64,000 nt of DNA from Gimesia chilikensis (GCF_008329715.1 NZ_VTSR01000010.1:62001-126000), one strand, 5' to 3'; shown: positions 7,123 through 17,256, counted from the first letter of the stretch. Notes: generated from the letters alone by a model not told the origin. A program made the numbers and translations.

Positions 7123-8238
7123 TTAAACAGTGATGAAGCGATCCCGGGCAGCCACATTCCACTGACCGACCACTTTACCGCCGCTGACAACCGTTACCGA
7201 TTTGTGCAAAGCCGAGGTCGGACAGACGTGTCGGGGAATGGCCAGCAGTTCGTCGCCCGGCTGAAACTCCCCTGCCCGCTCACTCAATACAACCAGGTGC
7301 TCTTCATTCTGCAGTACCGGTTTGGCATCGGGCAAATCGGGGAACCGACAGCGGCCTTCCATCGCGGGATCCGAAGCAATCGCTTTATAACCCAGGTCAA
7401 ACGTCACCCGGTCAGGGCCAGGCCGACTGATCACGCGTGTCAGAACCATTGCCGCCGGTTTGAATTTCAGATCAGGAAAGAGTTCGCCGTACCCGACGTC
7501 GTGAAAGACACAGGTTCCGGGACAGACTTCAATCGCGGGATCATCAATGCTGGCGAAGATCGGAAATGAACCGGTCGCCCCCGCGACAATCCGGGGGACT
7601 TTCAATCCTTCGAGCAGCAGTTGATCACGCAGTTTGGAAACATGATGCCAGACCTCTTTGACGGCGACTTCTCGCTCATGGAAATCGACCTGATGATTCT
7701 GACCGTCATAAACATGCAGGCCCGCGGGAATCAGACCGGGGGTATTCGCAATCAACTGGTAAAGTTCTACCGCTGCGTCTCCGGGTACAATCCCGGTCCG
7801 GTTCTGCCCGGTATTCAGATCGAGCAGAACTTCGATTTCGAGTCCCGCTTCGGTCATCGCGGTTCCCAGTTGTTCGATGGGGGCAGGATGATCGGCGGTA
7901 ACCTGTAGCGCCACATCAGGCCAGCGTTTCCGAAACTCAATGGCCCGCGCGATATTCGGTCCTACCAGGTTGTATGCCAGGCAGATGTCTTTGACGCCGG
8001 TCTCGGCCAGCATCTCCGCTTCAGCAAAGGTCGCCGCCTTGTGCTTCTTGATGCCCAGCGAGAGTTCCAGCTCGATGACTTCCCGCATCTTATGGGTCTT
8101 GCAATGCGGCCGCAGCCGGTCGGGATTCCCCACCAGTGCGATCATCTGCTTTAAATTCTCTTCCACAAGATCTTTAAAAATGATCATCCCGGGAGAGATA
8201 ATCTGACTGGTATCCTCTATCTGATAGCATGCATCCAT
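7123..8238 (-). CDS. PLP-dependent D-threonine aldolase / D-serine dehydratase-like enzyme
   Basis: A 371-residue fold-type III PLP enzyme (alanine-racemase-like barrel plus C-terminal metal domain). RPHCKTHK near residue 45-50 holds the PLP lysine, TGQNRTG and GATGSFP contact the phosphate, and near the C-terminus PRHVCPTSALHK carries the His-x-Cys pair that binds zinc in D-serine dehydratases (metal-dependent D-threonine aldolases usually have His-x-Asp). It could therefore split or dehydrate a D-beta-hydroxy amino acid. I chose the ATG at 8238 over a TTG two codons upstream. It is the last gene of the operon with the amidohydrolase and symporter. Confidence 0.85.
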   Translation of the reverse strand: MDACYQIEDTSQIISPGMIIFKDLVEENLKQMIALVGNPDRLRPHCKTHKMREVIELELSLGIKKHKAATFAEAEMLAETGVKDICLAYNLVGPNIARAIEFRKRWPDVALQVTADHPAPIEQLGTAMTEAGLEIEVLLDLNTGQNRTGIVPGDAAVELYQLIANTPGLIPAGLHVYDGQNHQVDFHEREVAVKEVWHHVSKLRDQLLLEGLKVPRIVAGATGSFPIFASIDDPAIEVCPGTCVFHDVGYGELFPDLKFKPAAMVLTRVISRPGPDRVTFDLGYKAIASDPAMEGRCRFPDLPDAKPVLQNEEHLVVLSERAGEFQPGDELLAIPRHVCPTSALHKSVTVVSGGKVVGQWNVAARDRFITV

Positions 8239-8262
8239 GAGCAAACCCGATTCACGTTTCTG

Positions 8263-9102
8263 TTAAATGCCCTGGAAAAAGACATGTTCAGCCGTCTTTT
8301 CCAGAATCCATGATTTGTCGTCATCCGACAGGAACGGCAGTCCGTTCTTGATCAGATCGATTGACGCCTTGTAAGTATGAGGTCCCTGCACCTGGTAAGG
8401 GCAGTCGGTAGCCCACATCAGGCGTTTGGCACCAAAGGCCTGATACACCTTTTTAATGAGTGGCGCCAGATCATGGTAGGGCATCTGCTTCTTGCCCAGG
8501 GCATAAAAGGCAGAAACTTTGACATAAACGTTGGGATGCTTGGCCATCTTACACAACGCGTCGACTTCTTCAGGCTCAATCTTGCCCGTCACGCCGATCC
8601 GTGCCAGGTGGTCGATTACCACGGTCGTGTCGCGATGCTTTTGACACATTTTATCCAGTGCGGGCAGCCCGTTGGGATTCATCAGGCAGCACATGGCCAT
8701 GCCTTCTTTTGCACCGGTCGTCCACATCTCTTCCATGCACGCACCGTCCAGCCACTCGTCGACCTTCTTCGTCTTCGGTGCAATCCGGAAGCCTCGGACT
8801 CCCTTTTTCTTGAGGTCCAGCATCTTCGGCGTCGGGTTGTCCCCCTTCTGGTCGATCACAGCCACACCGGAAAACATTCCCGGATACTTGGCCATGCAAT
8901 CCAGCATGTAGCTGTTGTCAAAACCATAGAAGGACATCTGGATCAGCACGACCCGGTTCACACCGACCGGCATCATCTCAGCCTGCAGCTCTTCCGCGGT
9001 AAAACTGGGAGGCTGCATATCCGCGACCTTATACCCGGGCGCCAGGGGGTATTTTTTGACGTCAGGAGTCCAGACATGCGAATGTGCGTCGATATATTCC
9101 AT
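8263..9102 (-). CDS. Amidohydrolase-2 family metal-dependent hydrolase
   Basis: A 279-residue TIM-barrel hydrolase of the amidohydrolase-related family (lactonases, decarboxylases). MEYIDAHSHVW gives the His-x-His metal motif, VVIDHLARIG the barrel histidine, and LMWATDCPY the C-terminal aspartate. No signal peptide, so cytosolic. GAGGATC precedes the ATG. It lies between the symporter (45 bases upstream) and the PLP enzyme (24 bases downstream), which suggests it hydrolyses an imported lactone or amide before or after the PLP step. The substrate cannot be read from the sequence. Confidence 0.87.
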   Translation of the reverse strand: MEYIDAHSHVWTPDVKKYPLAPGYKVADMQPPSFTAEELQAEMMPVGVNRVVLIQMSFYGFDNSYMLDCMAKYPGMFSGVAVIDQKGDNPTPKMLDLKKKGVRGFRIAPKTKKVDEWLDGACMEEMWTTGAKEGMAMCCLMNPNGLPALDKMCQKHRDTTVVIDHLARIGVTGKIEPEEVDALCKMAKHPNVYVKVSAFYALGKKQMPYHDLAPLIKKVYQAFGAKRLMWATDCPYQVQGPHTYKASIDLIKNGLPFLSDDDKSWILEKTAEHVFFQGI

Positions 9103-9147
9103 AGCATGATCCTCAAAAGAGTCAGAAACCCGTTGAACAAAGTCGGC

Positions 9148-11145
9148 TCAGGAACCGGCTTTCTCTTTATAGAAAAACTTATGCACCAGTTCCTGTGGCG
9201 GAGGTGCAGTCAGCTTCGTGACAATGAATCCACAGATGAACGAACCAAACAGACCGACAATGATCGGATCGAAATCGAACAACTGATATGGCTTGAAAAA
9301 GCTACCGTTCTCGAAGTATCCGGTCACATACATCGCCAGATGCAGTCCGAAACCGCCCACCATCGCCCCCATCGCACCAGCGGCATTCACACGTCGCCAG
9401 TACAGAGCATAGACGATTGGTGCCAGGAAGCTTGCCGCCAGTCCACTCCCCACATACACAATAATGTCCTGCAGGAACTGAGGTGGATTGATCGCGACAA
9501 TCATCGCTGCGGTACCAACGACAAAGGTCGCCAGATAACTCAGCATTTTAATTGTCTTCTCGCTGGCTTCGGGATTGATATTCCGCTGATACACGTCGCG
9601 GACCCAGGCAGAGGAAATCAGCAACAGAAAGCTGTCTACGGTCGACATCACAGCGGCAAACGGTGCCGCCACCAGCAGACCAGCCAGCCAGCCCATGCCG
9701 ATGTTCTCCGTCAGATAGACGGCCATCGCCGGCATGATGCGGTCGGATTCGCCTTCCATCCCCGGCAAAATAACCCGGGCACAACAGAAAATCACCACCA
9801 GTGGGAAGTAAATCAGGGTATAGTAAATGGCCACGGTACAAATCGAACGCTGCAGCGTTTTCGTATCGCGGAACGCCATCAGACGCACCATATTCGCAGG
9901 CTGCCCCGTACCGGAAATCGCCCACATGAAGAAGAACGAGATCGCCAGGCTCAAAGGTAGAAACCCATTGTTACTGGCAGGGCTGGGCCCCGGGCCGACA
10001 ACATAAGCTCCCTGCTGACTTGCTTCCTCTCCATAGGCATACTGCACCAGATCGATGTTGGAGACACTCACCCCACTGAGGAAATTCTCCTCTTCTTTCC
10101 GTTTCAGAATGCGATTGATATCTTCCAGCGTGGTCAGCTGAATCACTTTCACCTCATCTACGGTGGTTTTGCCAGCTGGAATTTCTGAAGCAGCGGTCAC
10201 CCGGAACAACAGGGGGACTTTCGAACTTTCAATCGGCTTGTCTGTGATCCAGGTGCCAACCTCAATTCGCATGTCCTCTGCAGCAGGTTCCTCCAGGGTT
10301 AGGGTGATCCCCCCCTTGTCTGCAGCGGAATATCGGGGAGGCGTCATTTTCGCCATCAGCTTGGTGGTGTTCTCCAGTCCGCCCGCCTGTGAAATTGCCA
10401 GGGGGAGCATGATGATCACACCGATCACCATCACGATACCCTGCATTACGTCGGTCCAGACCACCGCATGGAAACCACCATACGTTGTATAAACAATCAC
10501 GGCGATACCAAACACCAACAGGCAGAGCAGGTATTCCGGACTCACACCATCAGAGAGAAATGGGATACCCGAGACAGCCTGTGCCAGGCCGTCAGCCGTG
10601 CTCTCAAAGACAGCAACACCATCGAGCAGTGTCTGCAGAATCAGGCTGCCCGCTTTGAACTGGGCCACCAGGTTAAACGACATGAAGAACACGATCAGCG
10701 AGACGGCCATCAAACCCAGAATGGGACTGTGAAAACGGTCGCGAATCACGTCGGGAACCGTAATCGAACCGGAGCGCCGTGCAATCTGGTTCAATCGTTT
10801 CCCGATCAAACCCATCGTACAGATCGGGACGACCATGTAACTGCCGATCCACAAGGCGAGAATCCAGCCGTGTGAATAAATCTTGGAAGGAAACCCGGTA
10901 AAACTTCCACCGGAACTACTGGTGGCAGCAAAGGTCAAAGCGAAGGCCCAGACCCCCAGGCCACGACTTCCCAGGAAGTATTCACTCAGGAAGCTTTTGC
11001 TCTTGAGCAGCTGGTTGGAGAGGGCCGCGAGTACGAAAACTGCAACCGTATAAATCATAAAGGAAATCAGCGCCGCATCGGGGCCGGTTTCATCTGCTGC
11101 AAACAGTAATGGTAGACTCTGACTGGTAGCTAGTAAGACTTTCAA
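9148..11145 (-). CDS. Sodium:solute symporter (SSS family) with large soluble insertion
   Basis: A 665-residue membrane transporter. SEYFLGSRGLGVWAFALTF and FAATSSSGGSFTGFPSKIY are SSS family signatures, and about 13 hydrophobic helices are visible. Family members are usually 500-550 residues. The excess is a polar, beta-rich segment at residues about 267-392 (ITLTLEEPAAEDMRIEVG to YAYGEEASQQGAYVVGPG) between two helices in the middle of the protein. Its start overlaps the stop of the upstream small membrane protein (ATGA at 11142-11145), so the two are co-translated. The likely role is sodium-driven uptake of the substrate used by the downstream enzymes. Confidence 0.92.
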   Translation of the reverse strand: MKVLLATSQSLPLLFAADETGPDAALISFMIYTVAVFVLAALSNQLLKSKSFLSEYFLGSRGLGVWAFALTFAATSSSGGSFTGFPSKIYSHGWILALWIGSYMVVPICTMGLIGKRLNQIARRSGSITVPDVIRDRFHSPILGLMAVSLIVFFMSFNLVAQFKAGSLILQTLLDGVAVFESTADGLAQAVSGIPFLSDGVSPEYLLCLLVFGIAVIVYTTYGGFHAVVWTDVMQGIVMVIGVIIMLPLAISQAGGLENTTKLMAKMTPPRYSAADKGGITLTLEEPAAEDMRIEVGTWITDKPIESSKVPLLFRVTAASEIPAGKTTVDEVKVIQLTTLEDINRILKRKEEENFLSGVSVSNIDLVQYAYGEEASQQGAYVVGPGPSPASNNGFLPLSLAISFFFMWAISGTGQPANMVRLMAFRDTKTLQRSICTVAIYYTLIYFPLVVIFCCARVILPGMEGESDRIMPAMAVYLTENIGMGWLAGLLVAAPFAAVMSTVDSFLLLISSAWVRDVYQRNINPEASEKTIKMLSYLATFVVGTAAMIVAINPPQFLQDIIVYVGSGLAASFLAPIVYALYWRRVNAAGAMGAMVGGFGLHLAMYVTGYFENGSFFKPYQLFDFDPIIVGLFGSFICGFIVTKLTAPPPQELVHKFFYKEKAGS

Positions 11146-11516
11146 GACTCATTCCCCCCGGTAGTTGCATCATCTTGTGCTGCGTGCATCTCTGCTATTT
11201 CTTCTGCGAGATCTTCACCTTCGTGAGCTACTCCGAGGTCGTCTTCTTTCATATAAAACAGGCAGAACCAGATTGTAAACAGGTCAGCTAAGACCCAGGG
11301 AAATGCAATCCCCCAGAACACCCAGCTGGGTATTCCCATTGTCGTCTCAACCGCTTCAGGATCCAGCCCCGACTGAAACCCGTTCAGGTAACAGTAAGGC
11401 ACGGCCCACAGCAACGCGACAACCCATAATCCCAGGATAATCCAGGCCTCACGCCTGGAGTTTAAAAAGACAGGGTCGACTTCCATGGACTCTGTGTCGT
11501 TCACTGGTGCGGTCAT
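11142..11516 (-). CDS. Two-helix membrane protein, probable symporter partner (DUF997-like)
   Basis: A 124-residue protein with two hydrophobic helices (AWIILGLWVVALLWAVPYCY and VFWGIAFPWVLADLFTIWFC) and an acidic C-terminal tail. The size, layout and position before an SSS transporter resemble YhdT/DUF997, which accompanies the pantothenate symporter PanF; the family call is tentative. The ATG at 11516 has GAGGG upstream; codons further upstream are unlikely to be translated. The stop overlaps the symporter start, so this is probably an accessory subunit. Confidence 0.75.
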   Translation of the reverse strand: MTAPVNDTESMEVDPVFLNSRREAWIILGLWVVALLWAVPYCYLNGFQSGLDPEAVETTMGIPSWVFWGIAFPWVLADLFTIWFCLFYMKEDDLGVAHEGEDLAEEIAEMHAAQDDATTGGNES

Positions 11517-11644
11517 TGCACGGCCCTCACTTTTAAACGTTTCTTTATTAAATGAGCGTTTGAGCGAACGATTGTACTCTCGATTCTGACCAGACACAAA
11601 GGACCTCTGCCCGAATGACAAAAAAAATCAGAACTGAATTCAGA

Positions 11645-11674
11645 GTGACAGAATCGTGAACAGACTGTTATACT
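11645..11674 (+). promoter_or_regulatory. Putative housekeeping promoter of the YHS lipoprotein gene
   Basis: GTGACA (11645-11650) and TATACT (11669-11674) are spaced 18 bases apart, close to sigma-70 consensus, about 90 bases before the plus-strand ATG at 11764. It lies in the divergent region 11517-11763. Confidence 0.5.
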
Positions 11675-11763
11675 GGTCTCACAGATAAAACGCTTCAGTT
11701 TCACCAGTGAAACTCGACGCACGTTGATCCGCATTCTGCTTTCAAGTTCGGGAGTTCTGTTTT

Positions 11764-12732
11764 ATGTCTTTGCGTCCCCTCTGCACCGGCTGTCTGATGA
11801 CCCTCACTCTGATCTTCAGTGTCGGCTGCGGTTCCTCTGACCAGCCACAAAACACACCGGAACAGGTCAGCGTCGATCTGGGCGGCGGGGTCGATCTCGG
11901 TGATGCCGGCGCCATGGATATGGAAGCTGCCCCTTCAGAACCCAAAACCAAAAAACCGGTCCGGCGGTTCCAGCCCGTGACACTCGGCGGTAACCAGTCC
12001 GCCAGCGGCTCCTCTGCCGATGGTGCTCCCGAAGAACAGAAATTCGACAACGTGCTCGAAGCACTCAAGCCCCTGCAGATCATGCTCGGCGAATGGGGAG
12101 GCACGACCTTCAAAAAATTCGATGGATTCAGTTCTGTGGAAACACTCGACTGGGTCTGGGACCTGCAGAGCAATCCTGCACAACCCGCGCTCGTCATGCA
12201 GGCCGATAAAAGTCGTTATTATGAAAACGCACGGCTCACCTACCTGGCCGACAAACAGAAATACCGGCTGACGGTTACCGACAAAGACGGACAGAAAAAA
12301 GTTTACGAAGGCGAATTCTCCGTCCCCCTGACCAAGATCCCCGGCGACGATAATCCTAACGTCATGCACTCCACGTATAAGCTCAGCCTGGCACTGGTCG
12401 AACCGGCGGATGAAAAGAAACACGCCCAGATCATTCTGAACCAGCAGAACAACGATCGCTACATGTTCGAACTTTACGATCTTCGTGGCGACAGCTACGC
12501 ACGCGTAGATACCATTAACACCCGCCGCAAGGGAACCTCGTTTGCGAAAAGCGATTCGGACTACGGTTCCAAAACCTGTATCATCTCAGGAGGTCTGGGG
12601 ACCTCGCAGGTCTCTTATCAGGGCAAGTCCTACTATGTCTGCTGCAGCGGCTGCCGAAAAGCCTTTGAAGCCAATCCGGAAAAATGGATTGCCAAGTACG
12701 AAGCCAATAAGAAGAAAACCGATACGCAATAA
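11764..12732 (+). CDS. Lipoprotein with C-terminal YHS/TRASH-like metal-binding domain
   Basis: A 322-residue protein. The N-terminus MSLRPLCTGCLMTLTLIFSVGC ends in a lipobox (SVGC), so it is anchored in a membrane facing the periplasm. Residues about 60-270 form an unknown domain (LKPLQIMLGEWGGTTFKKF, then VYEGEFSVPLTKIP and a lipocalin-like run of strands). The last 60 residues (SGGLGTSQVSYQGKSYYVCC, SGCRKAFEANPEKWIAKY) match the YHS/TRASH pattern with a CCSGC cysteine cluster, which in known proteins binds copper or other soft metals. Probably metal handling or sensing in the envelope; this is inference from the domain. Confidence 0.82.
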   Translation: MSLRPLCTGCLMTLTLIFSVGCGSSDQPQNTPEQVSVDLGGGVDLGDAGAMDMEAAPSEPKTKKPVRRFQPVTLGGNQSASGSSADGAPEEQKFDNVLEALKPLQIMLGEWGGTTFKKFDGFSSVETLDWVWDLQSNPAQPALVMQADKSRYYENARLTYLADKQKYRLTVTDKDGQKKVYEGEFSVPLTKIPGDDNPNVMHSTYKLSLALVEPADEKKHAQIILNQQNNDRYMFELYDLRGDSYARVDTINTRRKGTSFAKSDSDYGSKTCIISGGLGTSQVSYQGKSYYVCCSGCRKAFEANPEKWIAKYEANKKKTDTQ

Positions 12733-12764
12733 AATGCTTGCAACGGCGCCGGTTCAAAGTTCCG

Positions 12765-13820
12765 CTAAGTGGCTTTCCAGCGGACGGTAAGCTCTTCCCA
12801 TCCCGGTACCCTTGTGTCGGGCAGGTTCTGCAGATAAGGCACGCGTTCAACAACCTGGGCAAATAAGTTCGCGACGGCTTCTCCCATCTCCCACAATGCG
12901 TGACGCAGATTCGCCTTCTCTGCCAGCGCGACCATTTCCGTATAAGAGAGTCCCCCCGTTCGACGGCTCAGTTCTTCATCACACACCCAGCGGGTTCCCT
13001 GCTGCTTCAAAGTATACTGCTTCATCAACCGTGGATTTCGAATCTGCTGATAGCGACGATTCTCCGCCAGCACGCGCAGTAACAGAACTTCGTGCTGTGG
13101 TGCCCACGCATCCGGAAAGTCAGTGCCCAGCAGACCACGAGGCTGTGAAACGCGCATGTAGTGCAGCTGAACCGGTTCGACTGGAGTCTGTGCCAGATCC
13201 GCTAACAGGCTCGCCCAGTCCAGCTTCAGTTCTTTGCGACCAACTTCGTGTAACGTTACCAGATCCTGAATCGGTCGATTTGCCGGCGTATACTTTCCGT
13301 CTAGCAGATTCAACGTAATCCCCGGCTGCACCGATTTGATCAGGCTGTCACCCACAATATGAGCCAGCCAGCCAAACAGATACGCCAGCTGGCGATCCCC
13401 CGGACCATAGAGATCCCGCGCATCCTGAAACACACGGGCCGCATAATCAGGGAGATGATCCCAAGGCACCGTAAACTTCCGCTCAGCAGGCACCCAGCCG
13501 AAAACCACATGCGCGCGACCATAGAACAGCTGATGTATTTCCCGCGGACGATATTCCTTGTCCTGAAACTTCAACGTCCACGGCTTAACCTCACCGCCGG
13601 TCAACGGACTGCGTTCCAGAGGAGCCGTCCCGAAGCCGACCTCTTCCCCCGTATCCACACAGATCGCTTCCGGCATGATCTGAATGTCGCAACCCATATA
13701 GGCACCGGCCAGGTAACTTGAATAGTGCCGATGGATCAGAGAGGCCATCGGCAGCTGTTTCTGAACCGCCGCCTTCCCTCCCAGGATGGCGTACATCGTA
13801 TGACCGACAATTCCACTCAT
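12765..13820 (-). CDS. Zinc-dependent phospholipase C-like protein
   Basis: A 351-residue protein without a signal peptide. MSGIVGHTMYAILG with IHRHYSSYLAGAYMGCDIQI at the N-terminus and LAYLFGWLAHIVGDSLIKS near residue 165 resemble the helical zinc phospholipase C/S1-P1 nuclease-like fold, in which such His and Asp residues bind zinc. Several conserved-looking histidines (H7, H31, H32, the HIVGD motif) support a metalloenzyme. Substrate unknown; I could not confirm the family. It faces the plus-strand lipoprotein gene, ending 32 bases from it. Confidence 0.65.
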   Translation of the reverse strand: MSGIVGHTMYAILGGKAAVQKQLPMASLIHRHYSSYLAGAYMGCDIQIMPEAICVDTGEEVGFGTAPLERSPLTGGEVKPWTLKFQDKEYRPREIHQLFYGRAHVVFGWVPAERKFTVPWDHLPDYAARVFQDARDLYGPGDRQLAYLFGWLAHIVGDSLIKSVQPGITLNLLDGKYTPANRPIQDLVTLHEVGRKELKLDWASLLADLAQTPVEPVQLHYMRVSQPRGLLGTDFPDAWAPQHEVLLLRVLAENRRYQQIRNPRLMKQYTLKQQGTRWVCDEELSRRTGGLSYTEMVALAEKANLRHALWEMGEAVANLFAQVVERVPYLQNLPDTRVPGWEELTVRWKAT

Positions 13821-14253
13821 GACAGCCTCGCCTCATCGGTAATGAACCGGAAACACACATCAACATACTGTGATTTATCATACCAGACTTTTGATCAATT
13901 CACAGCGAGTCACTTTAAGTCCTGCCTGGTCACTGCGATTGACAAATTGACATGCTCTCACCGCCCCTCTGTGAAGATTCCGCGCGCAAACCATGAAGTT
14001 TTCATTTATCAAATCGATGAACCTGCTGTAACGATTCTCATTTTTCAAAATCAGATTAGAGTCCCGCTATCACTCTTTTTTGTCTGATGTCCAGCCGAAA
14101 AACTCGCCTCGCTCTTCCAGCCTTACCCGCCTTGCGAAATCGGAAAAAGAAAATTTCAAATTCACCTGAGAATTTTATCCCCCTCAGCGGGACATAGCAT
14201 CAGGCGACACCCGCCAGAGTTTCGATTCGAATTTGAAATCCGCGACCAGACCC
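13821..14253. other. Divergent intergenic region, no gene seen
   Basis: 433 bases between the phospholipase-like gene (minus) and the ECF sigma gene (plus). On the minus strand TATGAT at 13877-13882 is a possible -10 about 55 bases before the ATG at 13820, with a poor -35. Toward the ECF gene the DNA is A/T-rich (AAAATTTCAAATT near 14150). I could not identify an ECF-type promoter. No RNA gene or long repeat was seen. Confidence 0.4.
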
Positions 14254-14862
14254 ATGGACCGTACCCGCAGTTTTACAACCTCCCGCACACACCACCAGGA
14301 CGCATCCGCTGAGAACGCTGCCGAGTCCTCCCCGCAGCATTCCTCAGCCGACGATGAACAGTTCATGCGTCTCTACGCCCAGGCGTACCCGCGCATCTTT
14401 CGGTTCATCCTCACTTTGATTCCCTGCCGCAATGACGCCGAAGAAGTCATGCAGGAAACAAGCCTCGTCCTCTGGCGCAAGTTTACAGAATATGAAAACA
14501 CCGGCAGCTTCACCCGTTGGGCCTGCGGGATCGCTCGCTTTGAAGTCTTGAGACTCATGGACCGTAAAAAACGCTTCGCCGCGTTGTTCGACGAACAACT
14601 GCTGACGCAGCTTGCTGCAACGCATGCCCGCTGTGAAGAACTCCTGGAGATCAGACGCGATTTTCTCGCACAGTGCAAACGGCAGCTCCCTGAAAAAGAT
14701 CTCTACCTGCTGCAGCTGATCTATGAATCCGAGCATGGAGCGAAGACGGCCGCCAGCATTATGGACCAGCCCCTGAGCACCATCTATCGGCACCTGGATC
14801 GCATCCGCACTGTCCTGTTCCACTGCATCGAACGCAAAATGAATGCGGAGGAACACGAATGA
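14254..14862 (+). CDS. ECF RNA polymerase sigma factor
   Basis: A 202-residue sigma-70 family factor of the extracytoplasmic-function group. Region 2 is seen in FMRLYAQAYPRIFRFILTLI, DAEEVMQETSLVLWRKF and GSFTRWACGIARFEVLRLM; region 4 in LPEKDLYLLQLIYESEHGAK followed by IMDQPLSTIYRHLDRIR, a helix-turn-helix. I chose the ATG at 14254; a TTG seven codons upstream is less likely. The first 35 residues are polar and probably disordered. The stop overlaps the FecR-like gene (ATGA at 14859-14862), which is its likely anti-sigma partner. Confidence 0.93.
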   Translation: MDRTRSFTTSRTHHQDASAENAAESSPQHSSADDEQFMRLYAQAYPRIFRFILTLIPCRNDAEEVMQETSLVLWRKFTEYENTGSFTRWACGIARFEVLRLMDRKKRFAALFDEQLLTQLAATHARCEELLEIRRDFLAQCKRQLPEKDLYLLQLIYESEHGAKTAASIMDQPLSTIYRHLDRIRTVLFHCIERKMNAEEHE

Positions 14863-16274
14863 AACGCTTGTTCCGCAGACAGAGAGCACTGGTCAAGCTG
14901 ATTTATGAAGTCCAGAACGAGACAGCCAGCAGTGCACAACTCAGAGAACTGGCGGACCGCCTGCGCCACGACCCCGAAGCGCAGAAACTCTACGTCTTCC
15001 TGATGGATATGCATGCCGAACTGATTCTCGATGAAGAGTTCCCCACACTGGTCGAACCCGATCTGCTCGCACCACTGCCAGAACCGGAAGCTCCCCGTCC
15101 GCGCCGTAGACGGACACGCAAACCAATCTCTCATTATCTGCTGCTCACGGTCTGCTATCTGCTCCCGTTTACCGTCATGGCTTACTTCGGCTATTACGCG
15201 CTGCAACCGGTCCCTCAGACTCAAGTCGCGACCTTGCAGGAAATGGAACAGGGTCGCCTGATCTCCTCCAGCGAAATACTTGCCGAACAGTCCCCCCTGT
15301 TGACCGGACAGCGCTATCGCCTGCAGGAAGGTGTCGCCCGCCTGCAGATGAACTCCGGAGCAACAGTGATCCTCGAAAGCCCTGCCGACTTTGAACTGTT
15401 ACATCATAACGGGATTCGACTTCACCGCGGCGCACTGGCTGCCGAGATCGTCGCCAGTGCTGTCGGCTTCGTCGTCGAAACACCCACGCAAAGAGTCGTT
15501 GACCTCGGGACACGCTTTGGAGTCCGCGTCGAGGAGAGCGGCGCTTCCGAAACGCATGTCTTTCACGGCAAAGTCGTCTGTGCAGAAACTCAGACCGAAC
15601 AGTCAGACCTGCCTCCACATCTGCTCTCGGCCGGTGAAGGAATTCAAATGTCGGGAGACGGCTCCGCGGCGATCTCGCTGAATTCAGACGAAAATCGCTT
15701 TTCGCGGGCTCTGCAGTTCCAGGCACGTATCGCATCACTCAGTGGATCGCTGGAATATCGCCAGGAAATGCCGCAGCGACTTGGTGCAGGCGACTTCACC
15801 AGTGACTCGAACTTATCCCTGTTTCTGGAACAGAAGAATCTGGAACTCCCACAGGATGTCACTGTCTGGAAAATCCCCGTTACAGGCAGCGGAGACAATC
15901 CCCGGGAAGAACGCACTGTGATCCCTCGCGGCACCCGCGTCAACGTTTTCCTGCTGCACCTGGATGGCCCGCATCAAGATGCCGCGGGCAACGATCATCC
16001 TCGCGTGGCTCTCAGCGGCTCAGTCCGTTTTCACCAGTCCGTACTGGGAGCGATTAAACCCGAAAAAGAACTGTATGCCACCGACAAGACACTGGGGCGC
16101 ATGGATGTGGCTTACGACAACGTTGAGTTCGGTCAGAGCGGCCGCTGTATCGATCGTTCAGACAAAGTCGAACTCTCACCCGATGGAACGGAATTAAGCG
16201 TCGCCTGGAGTCTGCGCGGGGGCGGCGGTATCGGTCGCGATCAGATCCGCATTCTGGTCGAAGCAGAGGAATGA
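14859..16274 (+). CDS. FecR-domain membrane protein, likely anti-sigma regulator
   Basis: A 471-residue protein with a cytosolic N-terminus (residues 1-90, resembling the anti-sigma helical part), one membrane helix at about 91-114 (YLLLTVCYLLPFTVMAYFGY) and a periplasmic FecR domain around 150-250 (ATVILESPADFELL, TQRVVDLGTRFGVRVEES, THVFHGKVV). FecR proteins relay an outer-membrane signal to a sigma factor. The last 200 residues are a beta-rich domain I do not recognise; in relatives this position often has a sugar-binding domain. Translation is coupled to the ECF gene. No TonB-dependent receptor is nearby. Confidence 0.88.
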   Translation: MKRLFRRQRALVKLIYEVQNETASSAQLRELADRLRHDPEAQKLYVFLMDMHAELILDEEFPTLVEPDLLAPLPEPEAPRPRRRRTRKPISHYLLLTVCYLLPFTVMAYFGYYALQPVPQTQVATLQEMEQGRLISSSEILAEQSPLLTGQRYRLQEGVARLQMNSGATVILESPADFELLHHNGIRLHRGALAAEIVASAVGFVVETPTQRVVDLGTRFGVRVEESGASETHVFHGKVVCAETQTEQSDLPPHLLSAGEGIQMSGDGSAAISLNSDENRFSRALQFQARIASLSGSLEYRQEMPQRLGAGDFTSDSNLSLFLEQKNLELPQDVTVWKIPVTGSGDNPREERTVIPRGTRVNVFLLHLDGPHQDAAGNDHPRVALSGSVRFHQSVLGAIKPEKELYATDKTLGRMDVAYDNVEFGQSGRCIDRSDKVELSPDGTELSVAWSLRGGGGIGRDQIRILVEAEE

Positions 16275-16377
16275 ATGTGTATCTGAATCTGTTTTTGTCA
16301 TCTGAATTTGAACTAACCCGGAACCTGTTGCCGGTTCACCTGATTCTGTTATTTATCCCAAGTGAGAAGAGTAAACA

Positions 16378-17256
<879 letters not shown>

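Noticed and set aside
8377-9960. A 527-codon open frame on the plus strand
   Set aside because: It lies antisense to the amidohydrolase and symporter genes, which have clear motifs. Its translation is His/Arg/Gln-rich with no domain.
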